A stretch of DNA of 64,000 bases from Thermasporomyces sp036564245 (GCA_036564245.1 DATCKU010000040.1:75925-139924); one strand, 5' to 3'. Shown: positions 1 to 8,616, numbered from the stretch's first letter. Made by a program: numbers and translations. Notes: a model not told the origin generated them from the letters alone.

Positions 1-1145
1 CTCAGGCCTACTTCGCCCGCAGCGTCGGGCTTGGCGTGGACGTGGTGGCCGGTCTTCATCTCGAGGGCTCGACGGAGGACGGCCTGGCTGCGGAGGCCAC
101 CGAGTCGGACGAGCTGGCCGACGTGGCGGCCGTACGCAGTGCGGACTGGGTCTTCTCCGGGCCGGGAAGTCCGACGTACGCCCTCAAACACTGGCGAAAC
201 CACCCGATCGGCCGGGCGTTGCGCGATCGACTGGCAAGCGGGCCCGGTGTCACGATTCTCGCGTCGGCTGCGGCAGCGACCGCGGGAGTTGTCGCCTTGC
301 CGGTCTACGAGATCTACAAGGTGGGGGAGACGCCGCACTGGCTGGAAGGCCTCGACGTGATGCGGGAGCTCGACTTGCAGGTGGCGGTCATTCCGCACTT
401 CGACAACGCCGAGGGCGGCACGCATGACACGCGGTACTGCTACCTGGGTGAGCGTCGGCTGCGTCTGTTGGAACGGGAGCTTCCCAAGGGCGCCGCGGTC
501 TACGGGATCGACGAGCACACGGCCGCGGTCTTTGATCTCGTGGCGGCGACGGTGCATGTGCACGGCCGGGGTGGCGTGACGATCAGGCGTGGCGAGGAGA
601 TCACCGTTCTGCCGGCAGGCTCCGAGCTCCGTCTTGCCGATCTTCAGGCGTTGGTCCGGGGCGATGCGAGTGCTCCGGCGGTGACGCGGTCCGATCAAAC
701 CTCGGCGGACGCGGGAAGCGCTTCGCCGACGACCGATCGGGCTGCCCGGCCGCTCACGCTGATGGAGATCACGAAGGCATGTGAGCGTCGGTTCGACGAG
801 GGGCTGCGGGCGCGTGACGCGGGTGCCATGGTGGCGGCGATCCTCGAGCTCGAGTCGGCGATCCGGGAGTGGGCCGCGGACACCGAGGAGGACGAGGGGA
901 CGGCTCAGGCAGCTGAGGTCATGCGTACGCTCATCGTCCGGCTGGGCGAGGTTGCGACCGACGGGCTGCGGGATCCCGCACACGTGCTTGCCCCCGTCGT
1001 GGAGCCCCTGCTCAAGCTCCGCGACTCGCTCCGCCGGGAGAAGGAATATCGGTACGCCGACGCCATCCGCGACGCACTGGTGTCCGGGGGTCTCGAGCTG
1101 CACGACCTGCCCGACGAGACGCGCTGGTCGGTAGCGTCCGGATGA
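1..1145 (+). CDS. S51/cyanophycinase-like domain fused to CysS-type C-terminal domain (5' end outside window)
   Basis: The frame is open to the window edge (first full codon at base 3), so the true start is missing. The first ~215 visible residues resemble type 1 glutamine amidotransferase-like peptidase E/cyanophycinase (S51) proteins: FSGPGSPTYAL, then LASAAAATAG where S51 enzymes carry the GxSAG nucleophile elbow, then PHFDNAEGGTHDTR and YGIDEHTAA. After an Ala/Thr/Asp-rich linker, the last ~105 residues match the helical tail of cysteinyl-tRNA synthetase (EYRYADAIRDAL, then LPDETRW). The serine of the elbow is present but the flanking glycine is lost, so peptidase activity is uncertain. 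The role of the tRNA-synthetase-like tail is unknown; RNA binding is only a guess. Confidence 0.75.
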   Translation, partial: QAYFARSVGLGVDVVAGLHLEGSTEDGLAAEATESDELADVAAVRSADWVFSGPGSPTYALKHWRNHPIGRALRDRLASGPGVTILASAAAATAGVVALPVYEIYKVGETPHWLEGLDVMRELDLQVAVIPHFDNAEGGTHDTRYCYLGERRLRLLERELPKGAAVYGIDEHTAAVFDLVAATVHVHGRGGVTIRRGEEITVLPAGSELRLADLQALVRGDASAPAVTRSDQTSADAGSASPTTDRAARPLTLMEITKACERRFDEGLRARDAGAMVAAILELESAIREWAADTEEDEGTAQAAEVMRTLIVRLGEVATDGLRDPAHVLAPVVEPLLKLRDSLRREKEYRYADAIRDALVSGGLELHDLPDETRWSVASG

Positions 1146-1200
1146 CCTGCGCCTGGGTGCAGGCAGGACGACTTGTGTCTACGTACCAGGCCAGTCGGAG

Positions 1201-1248
1201 GTGCACTACGTGCCGACACGTGTTGCAGGTCCGGCAGGCGTAGTGCAC
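1201..1248. terminator. Inverted repeat between convergent genes
   Basis: GTGCACTACG (1201-1210) is repeated as its exact reverse complement at 1239-1248. A further 5-bp match sits inside it after a 2-nt bulge. It lies between two convergent stop codons (1145 and 1253), so a bidirectional terminator is the simplest reading. No T-tract follows, as is common in high-GC actinomycetes. Confidence 0.5.
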
Positions 1249-1252
1249 ATGG

Positions 1253-2284
1253 TCATTTTGGGCTCATGCGGTGGCACAGCCAGGCAAGGGCGAGCGGATA
1301 GCGGTAGTCGATGCCGGCGTGGGTGGCCTCGAAAAGCTCGAAGTGAATGATCTCGTCGGAGACCCCGATGTCCGCGAGCGCGTTACGGAACGCCTGCGCT
1401 CCGAGGTCGAGATACCACTCGTCCTTCGTCCCGGCGTCGATCCAGATCGCCCGCATCGAACGCAGGGCGTCGGCGTACCGCGGCACCATGCGCACCGGGT
1501 CCCAGTCGAGCCAACGCTGCCAGATCTCCGGCCGCGGTGCGCCGGTCTGCGGGTCGAAGGGGAGCTCCGGCCTGCCGTCCTCGGTCGCGGAGAAGCAAGC
1601 GGCGACGCCGAACACCAACAGCAGGTCGTGGTCTTCGTCCTTCGTGAACGACACCCTGGAACGAAAGTCGTCCCACCACGCGAAGATGTCGCCGTCGTAC
1701 GCACGAAGGTGGCGCGCACACTTGGCGAACATCGGCAGATAGGCCAGCTCGTACAGCGCGTCTCCGGCGTGGGTGGCGAACGCACCGAAGAGGTCGGGCC
1801 GCAGCATCGGCGTGATCATGGCGCCGAATCCGCCGCTGGACTTGCCGGCGATCGCCCGGTGGTCGCGGTCTGCGATCGTCCGGTAGTGGGCGTCGACCCA
1901 GGGCACGATCTCGTTGCAGAGGTATGAGTGGTACGCGCCGGTGGCCGGCGAGTCGACGAACTGGCTTCCGCCGTACGACGTCCACGCGTCGACGTAGACG
2001 ACGATGGCGGGCGGCGCCTCACCGCGTGCGAACACCTGGTCGGCGGTCTCGGTGAACGGCTGCCGGAAGGCGCTGCGGTTGGCCCACATGCTGAGGTAGC
2101 CGATGAAGCCCTGGATCACGTAGACCGTGGGGTAGCGACGGTCCGGCTCGGCGTCGTAGCCCGGAGGGACGTACACCCACAGAGGCCGTTCGTGCGGGTC
2201 ACCCGCTGGGTTGTCGCGGAGTAGCTCGCTTTCGAAGACGTGCTCGTCGATTCGTCCAGCGAGTTCCGCAGACCACGGCAGCAT
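1253..2284 (-). CDS. Alpha/beta-hydrolase esterase (enterochelin esterase/esterase D family)
   Basis: Encodes 343 residues of the PF00756 putative-esterase type. RPLWVYVPPGYD near residue 33 is the usual opening of the family. The nucleophile elbow GKSSG puts the catalytic serine at about residue 149, and the late THAG motif supplies the likely histidine. The natural substrate cannot be read from the sequence; family members hydrolyse carboxylic esters, siderophore esters or S-formylglutathione. The ATG at 2284 is chosen because it follows GAGGAGG at good spacing. The frame stays open for another 530 bases upstream, but that stretch is Arg/Pro-rich and does not look coded. No signal peptide is seen. 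Convergent with the preceding gene. Confidence 0.85.
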   Translation of the reverse strand: MLPWSAELAGRIDEHVFESELLRDNPAGDPHERPLWVYVPPGYDAEPDRRYPTVYVIQGFIGYLSMWANRSAFRQPFTETADQVFARGEAPPAIVVYVDAWTSYGGSQFVDSPATGAYHSYLCNEIVPWVDAHYRTIADRDHRAIAGKSSGGFGAMITPMLRPDLFGAFATHAGDALYELAYLPMFAKCARHLRAYDGDIFAWWDDFRSRVSFTKDEDHDLLLVFGVAACFSATEDGRPELPFDPQTGAPRPEIWQRWLDWDPVRMVPRYADALRSMRAIWIDAGTKDEWYLDLGAQAFRNALADIGVSDEIIHFELFEATHAGIDYRYPLALAWLCHRMSPK

Positions 2285-2871
2285 CGGACCTCCTCGTCGG
2301 GCATTCCGGTCAAGATCCTCGCGCCGACCATCATGGCACGCCTGGCCCGTCTCTCGTGATCTCTCGCGCTCTCGATCATCCTGGGGCGAGCTGCGAAGAC
2401 CAGTGCCCACGACCTCGCCTGGCTCTGCTCTGCGCACGGCCGCCGACCGTGCTGCCTGAGTGTCGTCAAGATCTATGGCGGCACGCCGCTGGGCTTTGAT
2501 GATTCGGTACCGCCGCGCCGGTCGTACTTCTCGACACAGGTCCGCGTCTCGGCGATGTCTTCGACGTGAGCCAGAAACTCGGCGGGGTGGGCGCCGCGCT
2601 GGGCGAGTCCGTGCATCCAGCCGGTGCCGACCCTCGGTGAGGCTGACACTGCCCAGCGCGGCGCATGAGCGGATCCGCAAGGAGCCGGGCGCCCAGCTCA
2701 CTTGCGGATCCGCATCCCCCCTTGCCGGGCAGACCCGATCAACCGGACAACTAGGCCCACCCCCTGGCCCTGGCCGGGATCGGTCCACCCGCTGACCAGG
2801 TCGGACCTGACCCGCCATCGGTTACATCCGGCAGGTGACTCGGCACGGCGCCGCGTAACCCATGAGGGCCT
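2285..2871. other. Intergenic region with a possible minus-strand gene remnant
   Basis: About 590 bases without a convincing gene. On the minus strand, from about 2640 down to a stop at 2473, one frame reads TGWMHGLAQRGAHPAEF and continues with LAHVEDIAETRTCVEKYDRR. It looks protein-like but has no start and no recognised family, so it may be the tail of a decayed gene. The esterase promoter should lie just above 2284. Nothing else is recognised. Confidence 0.3.
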
Positions 2872-2919
2872 CTGCACGACAATGCTCATATCGACGCTGA
2901 CGTTGCCGCCGCCGCCCGG

Positions 2920-3150
2920 ATGATCCAGAAGCTGTGCGAATTCGTACGCACCCGCCTGGATCCGCAGGAACGTGCCCTTCTCGCCATGCTGCTCGCGCCG
3001 AGCCTCGCGCAGGTGTACTCCCACGAGGGGCCCGAATCCGGCGTGGCGGCGACGGAATGGAGCACCAGCAGGCTGCCCGAGGCACTCGCCGCAGCCGTGC
3101 GCGAGGCCGATCTTCCGCGGGCCTGGCACATCTCAGAGGATCAGCCGTGA
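2920..3150 (+). CDS. Small hypothetical protein, possibly truncated at its N-terminus
   Basis: A 76-residue frame with plausible amino acid composition (RLDPQERALLAMLLAPSLAQ near the start). I do not recognise the family. The same frame stays coding-like upstream to about 2872 (DNAHIDADVAAAARM), but no ATG/GTG/TTG exists there before an in-frame stop at 2863-2865. Either the protein starts at the ATG at 2920 without a clear ribosome site, or the original start has been lost. Its stop overlaps the stop of the convergent sigma factor gene by ten bases. Confidence 0.4.
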   Translation: MIQKLCEFVRTRLDPQERALLAMLLAPSLAQVYSHEGPESGVAATEWSTSRLPEALAAAVREADLPRAWHISEDQP

Positions 3151-3815
3151 ATCGCGTGGCGAACCGTCTCTTCACAGAACGTGCAGCTTTCGGCATGCCG
3201 GGCCCCGGCGGCTGTCCCACCGCGCTCGACGATGGATGCGAGGTCAGGGCACCGCGTCGCCGCGCCGGAGCTCAACAGCTGGAGCACGAGTGCCGCGCGA
3301 AGCCGTCGCCGGGCACGATGCAGTACGACCTTGGCGGCTCCCTTCTTGACCTGGAGCGCAGCGGCAATGTCGGCAACGTCGAATCCCAAGGTCACGAGGC
3401 TCAAGGCGATGGCGTCCCGTTGGGATAGCCCGATCACCAGGCCGTTGACCACGCCGGCCAGATCCCGCAGTGCCGCGAGCTCGGCAGGATCGTCGGCATC
3501 TTGGGTCGTGAGGTCCGTTTCGTCGAGCTCGTCCAGGCTGATCCGGTTCTGGTTGCGGCGGATGTCCACGGCAGTGTGACGGGCGATCGCGAGCAGCCAC
3601 GGCCGGAAACGCCCGGGATCACGCAGTTTGTGCAAGGACGCGAGTGCACGGGCGAAGGTCTCCTGCACGGCATCGGCGATCCGTTCCGGGTCGTGCAGGT
3701 GGTCACGCACCGCGAGGTGGACGGCGCCCACGTGCTCGCGGTACAGAGGGGCGAACGCTTCGCGGTCGCCCCCGCGTACCGCTTCCACGAGCGATGCCAC
3801 ATCGGTGCCGGTCAC
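3141..3815 (-). CDS. ECF-type RNA polymerase sigma factor with C-terminal HxxxCxxC motif
   Basis: A 224-residue sigma-70 family extracytoplasmic-function factor. The N-terminal half is region 2 (FAPLYREHVGAVHLAV and RIADAVQETFARAL, binding core polymerase and the -10 element). The second half is region 4 with a helix-turn-helix (LSQRDAIALSLVTLGFDVAD to VVLHRARRRL). The tail carries CPDL followed about 18 residues later by HAESCTFC, the HxxxCxxC pattern of zinc-binding anti-sigma (ZAS/zf-HC2) domains. No separate anti-sigma gene is adjacent. The GTG at 3815 is preferred over the ATG at 3839 because GGGGGGAGG lies six bases before it. Target promoters are unknown. Confidence 0.85.
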   Translation of the reverse strand: MTGTDVASLVEAVRGGDREAFAPLYREHVGAVHLAVRDHLHDPERIADAVQETFARALASLHKLRDPGRFRPWLLAIARHTAVDIRRNQNRISLDELDETDLTTQDADDPAELAALRDLAGVVNGLVIGLSQRDAIALSLVTLGFDVADIAAALQVKKGAAKVVLHRARRRLRAALVLQLLSSGAATRCPDLASIVERGGTAAGARHAESCTFCEETVRHAIHG

Positions 3816-4125
3816 GCGGCGCCTCCCCCCTCGCCCCATGGAACCTCAGAGGAACCGGCACCCGCGCCTACATGGGCAAACTTCCGGCGTACGGCGAGCC
3901 ATGGGCGGGCTCGCGCCCAACGGAGAGCAGCACCGCGGTCTTTGCACAGATCGGGGTCGGCCGCGCGGCCATATCGCACGGCCAAAGATCGCCAAGTCGA
4001 AACCGCTGCCAAAAATGGGTGGTGCGGGAACCCGCGGTCCCAGACCGATCAGTTGTCCCCCTCAGGCGTACGTCATGGCAGGGGGCTCGGGGCCGCGGGC
4101 CGGCAGCGTGGAAGGATGAGCCACC

Positions 4126-5340
4126 GTGGAGTATCTGGTCGTTGCGGTCGTCATTGTTGTCGTTCTTGCGGTGTTCGCCGGGTTCCTGGTCGCCGGTCGG
4201 CGCCGGAGCCGTCCCGATGCTGGGAAGCCGGGGCAGACGGTCACCCAGACAGACGCAAGTCGCGCGGCAGGTAAGGACGAAGGCGAGACCGACCGAGGTG
4301 GTGCCAGGACTGCCGCGCAACCTACCGAACCCCGCGGGCCGACCGTTGGCACCGACGAGCTGGAGCTCGAGGAACCGACCGCACCTGAGGTCGAGCGGCC
4401 AGCACCCGTGGCGGGCCGGATGGTCCGACTGCGGGCGCGCCTCGCGCGCTCTCAGACAGCGCTCGGCAAAGGGCTGCTCACCCTGCTCTCCCGGGACCGG
4501 ATCGACGAGGACACCTGGGAGGAGATCGAGGACACGCTGCTCACCGCCGACGTGGGAGTGGGCCCCACCCAGGAGCTCGTGGAACGGCTGCGTACTCGCG
4601 TCCGGGTCGAGGGGATCGCAAGCCCCGAGGCCGCCCGCGTGATCCTGCGCGAGGAGCTGATCAGACTCGTCGACGCCGGGCTGGATCGGTCGCTTTCGCT
4701 CAACCGATCAGAAGGCAAGCCGGCCGTCGCCCTGGTGGTGGGTGTCAACGGCACCGGAAAGACCACCACGGTGGGCAAGCTGGCCCGGGTCCTGGTCGCA
4801 CAGGACAAGGACGTGCTGCTCGGTGCCGCCGACACCTTCCGGGCCGCGGCTGTGGATCAGCTCGCCACGTGGGGGGAGCGGGTGGGAGTGCCCACCGTGC
4901 GCCGCCCCGAGGGAAGCGACCCAGCCAGTGTCGCCTTCGACGCGGTGAAGGCTGGCATCGAGCAGGAAGTCGATGTGGTCCTCATCGACACGGCAGGCCG
5001 TCTGCACACGAAGGTCGGCCTGATGGACGAGCTCGGCAAGATCAAGCGGGTGGTCGAGAAGCAGGCGCCGGTGTCCGAGGTGCTGCTGACGATCGACGCC
5101 ACGACGGGTCAGAACGGCCTGACGCAGGCCCGGATCTTCTCCGAGGCGGTTGACGTCACTGGCATCGTGCTCAGCAAGCTGGACAGCACGGCCAAGGGCG
5201 GAATCGTCGTGGCCGTGCAGCGTGAGCTCGGTGTGCCGGTCAAGCTGGTCGGCCTCGGCGAGGGTGCCGACGACCTCGCGCCGTTCGAGGTCGAGGCGTT
5301 CGTCGACGCACTGCTGGGGGACCAGACGACGAACGCCTGA
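4126..5340 (+). CDS. ftsY: Signal recognition particle receptor FtsY
   Basis: A 404-residue SRP receptor GTPase that docks ribosome-SRP complexes at the membrane for co-translational insertion. A single N-terminal membrane segment (residues ~2-24, MEYLVVAVVIVVVLAVFAGF) is followed by RRR and an acidic linker, the actinobacterial architecture. The N domain is followed by the G domain with P-loop GVNGTGKTT, DTFRAAAVDQL, DTAGR, and the G4 motif SKLD in LSKLDSTAKGG, all intact. GTG start with AGGATGAG just upstream. The ~286 bases before it hold no gene. Its partner ffh lies about 12 kb downstream. Confidence 0.97.
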   Translation: MEYLVVAVVIVVVLAVFAGFLVAGRRRSRPDAGKPGQTVTQTDASRAAGKDEGETDRGGARTAAQPTEPRGPTVGTDELELEEPTAPEVERPAPVAGRMVRLRARLARSQTALGKGLLTLLSRDRIDEDTWEEIEDTLLTADVGVGPTQELVERLRTRVRVEGIASPEAARVILREELIRLVDAGLDRSLSLNRSEGKPAVALVVGVNGTGKTTTVGKLARVLVAQDKDVLLGAADTFRAAAVDQLATWGERVGVPTVRRPEGSDPASVAFDAVKAGIEQEVDVVLIDTAGRLHTKVGLMDELGKIKRVVEKQAPVSEVLLTIDATTGQNGLTQARIFSEAVDVTGIVLSKLDSTAKGGIVVAVQRELGVPVKLVGLGEGADDLAPFEVEAFVDALLGDQTTNA

Positions 5341-5361
5341 CCACCTGCCCACCGACAAGGC

Positions 5362-5859
5362 TCAGCTCGGCACCGCGGGTGTCGGCGTGAACGTCCGGGA
5401 GACCACTCCTGCGGCATCGGAGTAGCCGTAGACCCGCTCGACCTGGATCCGTACGACCAGCCGACGGTCGGCGACCATGGCGGCACGGTACTCGGCCCAA
5501 TCGGGGTGCTCGCCGGCGAGCGCGCGGTAGAGCTCGACCAGCTCCGCCACGGTCTCATCGTCTGGATCGACGGCGACCGGCGAGAGCGTCGCCCATCCCT
5601 CGGCCACGACGTACGCTCGAGCGTCCGGGCTGCCGACATAGAAGCTTGCGCGCGGATCGCGGCGCAGGTTGCGGGTCTTGGCGCGATCGTCTGTCACCGA
5701 GATGCGGATCAGGCCGGTGCTCGGATCAAACCTGTAGCCGACGTTGGACAGCTGCGGCCGGCCGTCGCGCTTCAGCGTGACCAGCACGCCGTGCGAGCGA
5801 CTGTGCAGAAGCTCGACCGGATCGCTGGTCGGCTGCAGACGACTCTCGGGTGAGGACAT
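5362..5859 (-). CDS. PPOX-class F420-dependent oxidoreductase
   Basis: A 165-residue pyridoxamine 5'-phosphate oxidase-fold protein (split beta-barrel) of the Rv1155-like F420-dependent family. Typical features are HGVLVTLKRDGRPQLSNVGY near the N-terminus, DDRAKTRNLRRDPRASFYV in the middle and VERVYGYSDA near the end. Such enzymes use reduced deazaflavin F420 to reduce unsaturated small molecules; the substrate is unknown. The ATG at 5859 is chosen for its GGAG seven bases upstream; another ATG lies in frame at 5892 inside a palindrome. Divergent from a MarR-family gene and probably controlled by it. Confidence 0.88.
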   Translation of the reverse strand: MSSPESRLQPTSDPVELLHSRSHGVLVTLKRDGRPQLSNVGYRFDPSTGLIRISVTDDRAKTRNLRRDPRASFYVGSPDARAYVVAEGWATLSPVAVDPDDETVAELVELYRALAGEHPDWAEYRAAMVADRRLVVRIQVERVYGYSDAAGVVSRTFTPTPAVPS

Positions 5860-5885
5860 GGATGTGCTCCTAGCCGGCAGGCTTG

Positions 5886-5931
5886 TTGACATGTCAAAAT
5901 CCTTGCCTGGCCATCTTATGTGATATGTCAA
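5886..5931. promoter_or_regulatory. Paired palindromic operator candidates for the divergent MarR regulator
   Basis: TTGACATGTCAA (5886-5897) is a perfect 12-bp palindrome. A second copy, GTGATATGTCAA (5920-5931), matches it at 10 of 12 positions with centres 34 bp apart. Both sit between the F420 oxidoreductase start (5859, minus) and the MarR gene (plus), the usual place for MarR autoregulatory operators. The binding assignment is inferred from position and symmetry. Confidence 0.55.
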
Positions 5932-6098
5932 GTAAGACACGTGGACTTCCCTCGACCGGGAAGTCCGGTCCGACCGAGCGCCGACCTGGAGCAATGCCCT
6001 CGTTCGACCACGCACGAGGCAGGACGGGTTCGACGACCATGGGCTCGAAGGGAAGGAGGATCGGGGAGCGCTTCGCACGCTCGCGTCCCCGACTGCCG

Positions 6099-6572
6099 AT
6101 GACCCGTGTGCGCTGGCTCAACCCAGCCGAAGACCGTGCCTGGCGCGGATACCGCCGGATGACCGGGCTCCTCGACCTCGCGATCTACCGCGACCTCGCC
6201 GACGACGCGGGCTTGTCGGAGCCCGACTATGACGTGCTGTCCTCGCTGTCCGAGACCGAGGGACACAGGCTGCGCCTCACCGAGCTCGCCGACCGCATGC
6301 TGTGGTCGGCGAGCAGGGTGTCGCACCACATCCGCCGAATGGAAAGTCGGGGCCTGGTGCGCCGCGAAGGGTGTGCGTCCGACGGTCGCGGAACGGTGAT
6401 CTGCCTGACCAAGGCGGGACTGCGTGCCATCCAGTCTGCGGCTCCAGGCCATGTCGAATCCGTTCGCCGCCACCTCATCGACCGACTGGACGAGCGCGAG
6501 ATCAAAGTGCTCGGCGACATCGCCGAAAAGGTGATCGCCGGCCTGACCGCACCGCATGATCAGGACCGTTGA
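6099..6572 (+). CDS. MarR-family transcriptional regulator
   Basis: About 157 residues with the winged helix-turn-helix MarR fold: ISxPDYDVLSSL-like segment LSEPDYDVLSSLSE, recognition region LRLTELADRMLWSASRVSHH, and wing RMESRGLVRREGCASDGRG with the conserved D-x-R. Acts as a ligand-responsive dimeric repressor of neighbouring genes. The start is uncertain: the frame is open back to 5883, but the family homology begins at VRWLNPAEDRAW, so the ATG at 6099 fits the usual length although its ribosome site is weak. Divergent from the F420 oxidoreductase with two palindromes between, suggesting control of that gene and itself. Confidence 0.82.
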   Translation: MTRVRWLNPAEDRAWRGYRRMTGLLDLAIYRDLADDAGLSEPDYDVLSSLSETEGHRLRLTELADRMLWSASRVSHHIRRMESRGLVRREGCASDGRGTVICLTKAGLRAIQSAAPGHVESVRRHLIDRLDEREIKVLGDIAEKVIAGLTAPHDQDR

Positions 6573-6613
6573 CCAAGACGAGGCGGGTACGCGCATCCCA
6601 CCCGGCATCCGTG

Positions 6614-6655
6614 GTCGCCAGGCCCGGCATACCAGTCGCCAGGCCCGGCATACCA
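6614..6655. repeat. Two perfect 21-bp tandem repeats
   Basis: Bases 6614-6634 are repeated without change at 6635-6655. Each unit ends in CCCGGCATACCA, and a partial third copy (CCGGCATCC) precedes them at 6602. The 21-bp period equals two DNA turns, so the copies present the same face. They lie about 130 bases before the peptide-binding protein gene and could be regulator sites; no protein is identified. Confidence 0.7.
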
Positions 6656-6786
6656 AAGGTCGAAATGGTCGGCCCTCGAGTCGCCGACATCCAACGACAC
6701 AAGGCCAACTGCGCGACGTCCGAGTGTCCGATGCAGGCCGTTCAGAGGCTTTCGATCTGGCCGAGTGAACGCCAGAATCGGGCGAT

Positions 6787-8616
6787 ATGACCATCTCACA
6801 GTTCAATCCTGGGCGTCGCCTGCTCTCCAGGCGACAGGCTTTGCAAATCGCTGGCGCCGGTACGACGGCGTGGATCCTGGCCTCGTGCACAGAAGACGGC
6901 ACATCGGGTGAGCAGCAGCAGGAGGAGGGCGTAGCCGAGTACCACGGCGGTACCGCCTATCACGTGCCTCCGAAGGGCCACTTCAACCTCATGGATGGCG
7001 TCACCGACTCCATACTCGGTGACCACTGGTACATCGACCTCATCCTCACGCCCGGTGCGATGTTCCGGTGGAAAGAACGCACCTGGATGCCGATGCTCGC
7101 GGAGAAGTGGGAGACCGACCGGTCGGCTCGCACCTTCACGATGACCCTCCGCCGGGGCCTGACCTGGAGCGACGGCAACCCCATCACGAGCAAGGACGCG
7201 TTGACGACCTATTGGTGCCTGCGCATCATGCGGAACTCGTTGTGGGAGTACATCGAGAAGGTCGAGGCACCCGACGAGCTAACCGTCATCCTGACGATGA
7301 AAGAACCCTCGACGGTGGTCGAGCGGTATGTGCTGCGCCAGCGACTGCATGCCGATGCGACCTACGGACCGTGGGCGCGCCGCGCTGAGGCACTGTTCGC
7401 ATCCGGTGAAGACCTCGACTCGGCTCGGGGCACGAAGCTCAACGAGGAATTCCAGGCCTTCCGACCGGAGGAGGCCATCGTCTCCGGACCCTTCAGCTAC
7501 GACTACGACAGCATCACCAACTCCCAGCTCACTCTCGTCAAGAACCCGAAGGGGTACGCGGCCGACCGCGTGGCCTTCGACAAGGTCGTCATCTTCAACG
7601 GCGAGACCCCGCAGATCACACCGCTGGTGCTGGCCAAGAACCTCGACTACGCAACCCACGGGTTCCCGGTGGCGACCGAGCGCCAGATGATCAAGGCCGG
7701 CTTCCGGATCATCAGGCCACCGGTGTACTCCGGTCCGGCGCTGCTCATGAACCTCGACAAGTGGCCCGAGTTCCGAGACGTGCTCGCTCGGCAGGCATTG
7801 GCTCACGCCATCGACCGCGACCAGAACGGTGAGGTGTCCCTCGGGGATTCCGGCAAAGGCGTGAAGTTCATGGCCGGCTTCTCCGACAACCTCGTACCCC
7901 AGTGGCTGTCCGAAGAAGACCAGCAGAGACTGCAACGGTATCCCTACGACCAGGAACGGGCCGCAGCCCTTCTCACCGAGGCAGGCTGGACGAAACGCGG
8001 CAACCAGTGGCACAAGCCGGACGGAAGCCCGGCGGTCTACGAGCTCATCTACCCAGCGGAGTACGCCGACTGGTCGGCGGCAGGGGAGAACGCGGCGAGG
8101 CAGCTGTCGGCGTTCGGCATCAAGGTGACCGGACGCGGCGTCACCGAGACCCAGCAGCCGATCGACGTCGACAAGGGCAACTTCGACCTCGCCATCCAGT
8201 CGTGGGGCACGTCGAACCATCCGCATCCGCACTTCGCCTTCGTCCAGGATCTCTTCACACACAACATTCCCGTCGCCGCCAACCAAGGTGGTCGTGGCAT
8301 GGGATTCGAGCTGAAGCAGCAGACGAAGGTGCTCGGTCAGGTCGACCTGGAACGCTTGACGATCCAGGCCGGTGAAGGTCTGGACGAGGCGGCGCAGAAG
8401 GAGACGGTGACCCGTCTGGCACTCGCGTTCAACGAGCTGCTCCCGATGCTTCCGCTCTTCGAACGGTACGGCAACAACCCGTGCCTCGAGGGTGTCCGTG
8501 TGGACAAGTGGCCACCGGACAGCGATCCGCTGTACCAGAACTCACCGTACGCCGACAACTTCACGATCATGTTGATGTACGAAGGAAAGCTCAAACCGGC
8601 GAAGGCAGCGAAATGA
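6787..8616 (+). CDS. Tat-exported lipoprotein, peptide ABC transporter substrate-binding protein (family 5)
   Basis: A 609-residue family 5 solute-binding protein (DppA/OppA type) that would capture peptides or similar solutes outside the membrane. The N-terminus combines a twin-arginine signal (SRRQALQIAG) with a lipobox LASC, predicting a lipid-anchored Cys at about residue 34. Body motifs typical of the family include LAEKWETDRSARTFTMTLR and VDAR-like FRDVLARQALAHAIDRD. No permease or ATPase gene accompanies it here, so it must use components encoded elsewhere or act differently. Its stop overlaps the start of the gamma-glutamyltransferase gene (ATGA), implying translational coupling. Confidence 0.88.
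   Translation: MTISQFNPGRRLLSRRQALQIAGAGTTAWILASCTEDGTSGEQQQEEGVAEYHGGTAYHVPPKGHFNLMDGVTDSILGDHWYIDLILTPGAMFRWKERTWMPMLAEKWETDRSARTFTMTLRRGLTWSDGNPITSKDALTTYWCLRIMRNSLWEYIEKVEAPDELTVILTMKEPSTVVERYVLRQRLHADATYGPWARRAEALFASGEDLDSARGTKLNEEFQAFRPEEAIVSGPFSYDYDSITNSQLTLVKNPKGYAADRVAFDKVVIFNGETPQITPLVLAKNLDYATHGFPVATERQMIKAGFRIIRPPVYSGPALLMNLDKWPEFRDVLARQALAHAIDRDQNGEVSLGDSGKGVKFMAGFSDNLVPQWLSEEDQQRLQRYPYDQERAAALLTEAGWTKRGNQWHKPDGSPAVYELIYPAEYADWSAAGENAARQLSAFGIKVTGRGVTETQQPIDVDKGNFDLAIQSWGTSNHPHPHFAFVQDLFTHNIPVAANQGGRGMGFELKQQTKVLGQVDLERLTIQAGEGLDEAAQKETVTRLALAFNELLPMLPLFERYGNNPCLEGVRVDKWPPDSDPLYQNSPYADNFTIMLMYEGKLKPAKAAK

Noticed and set aside
2285..2818. Long upstream extension of the esterase frame on the minus strand
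   Set aside because: Arg/Pro-rich, no family match, and a perfect ribosome site lies at the internal ATG at 2284.
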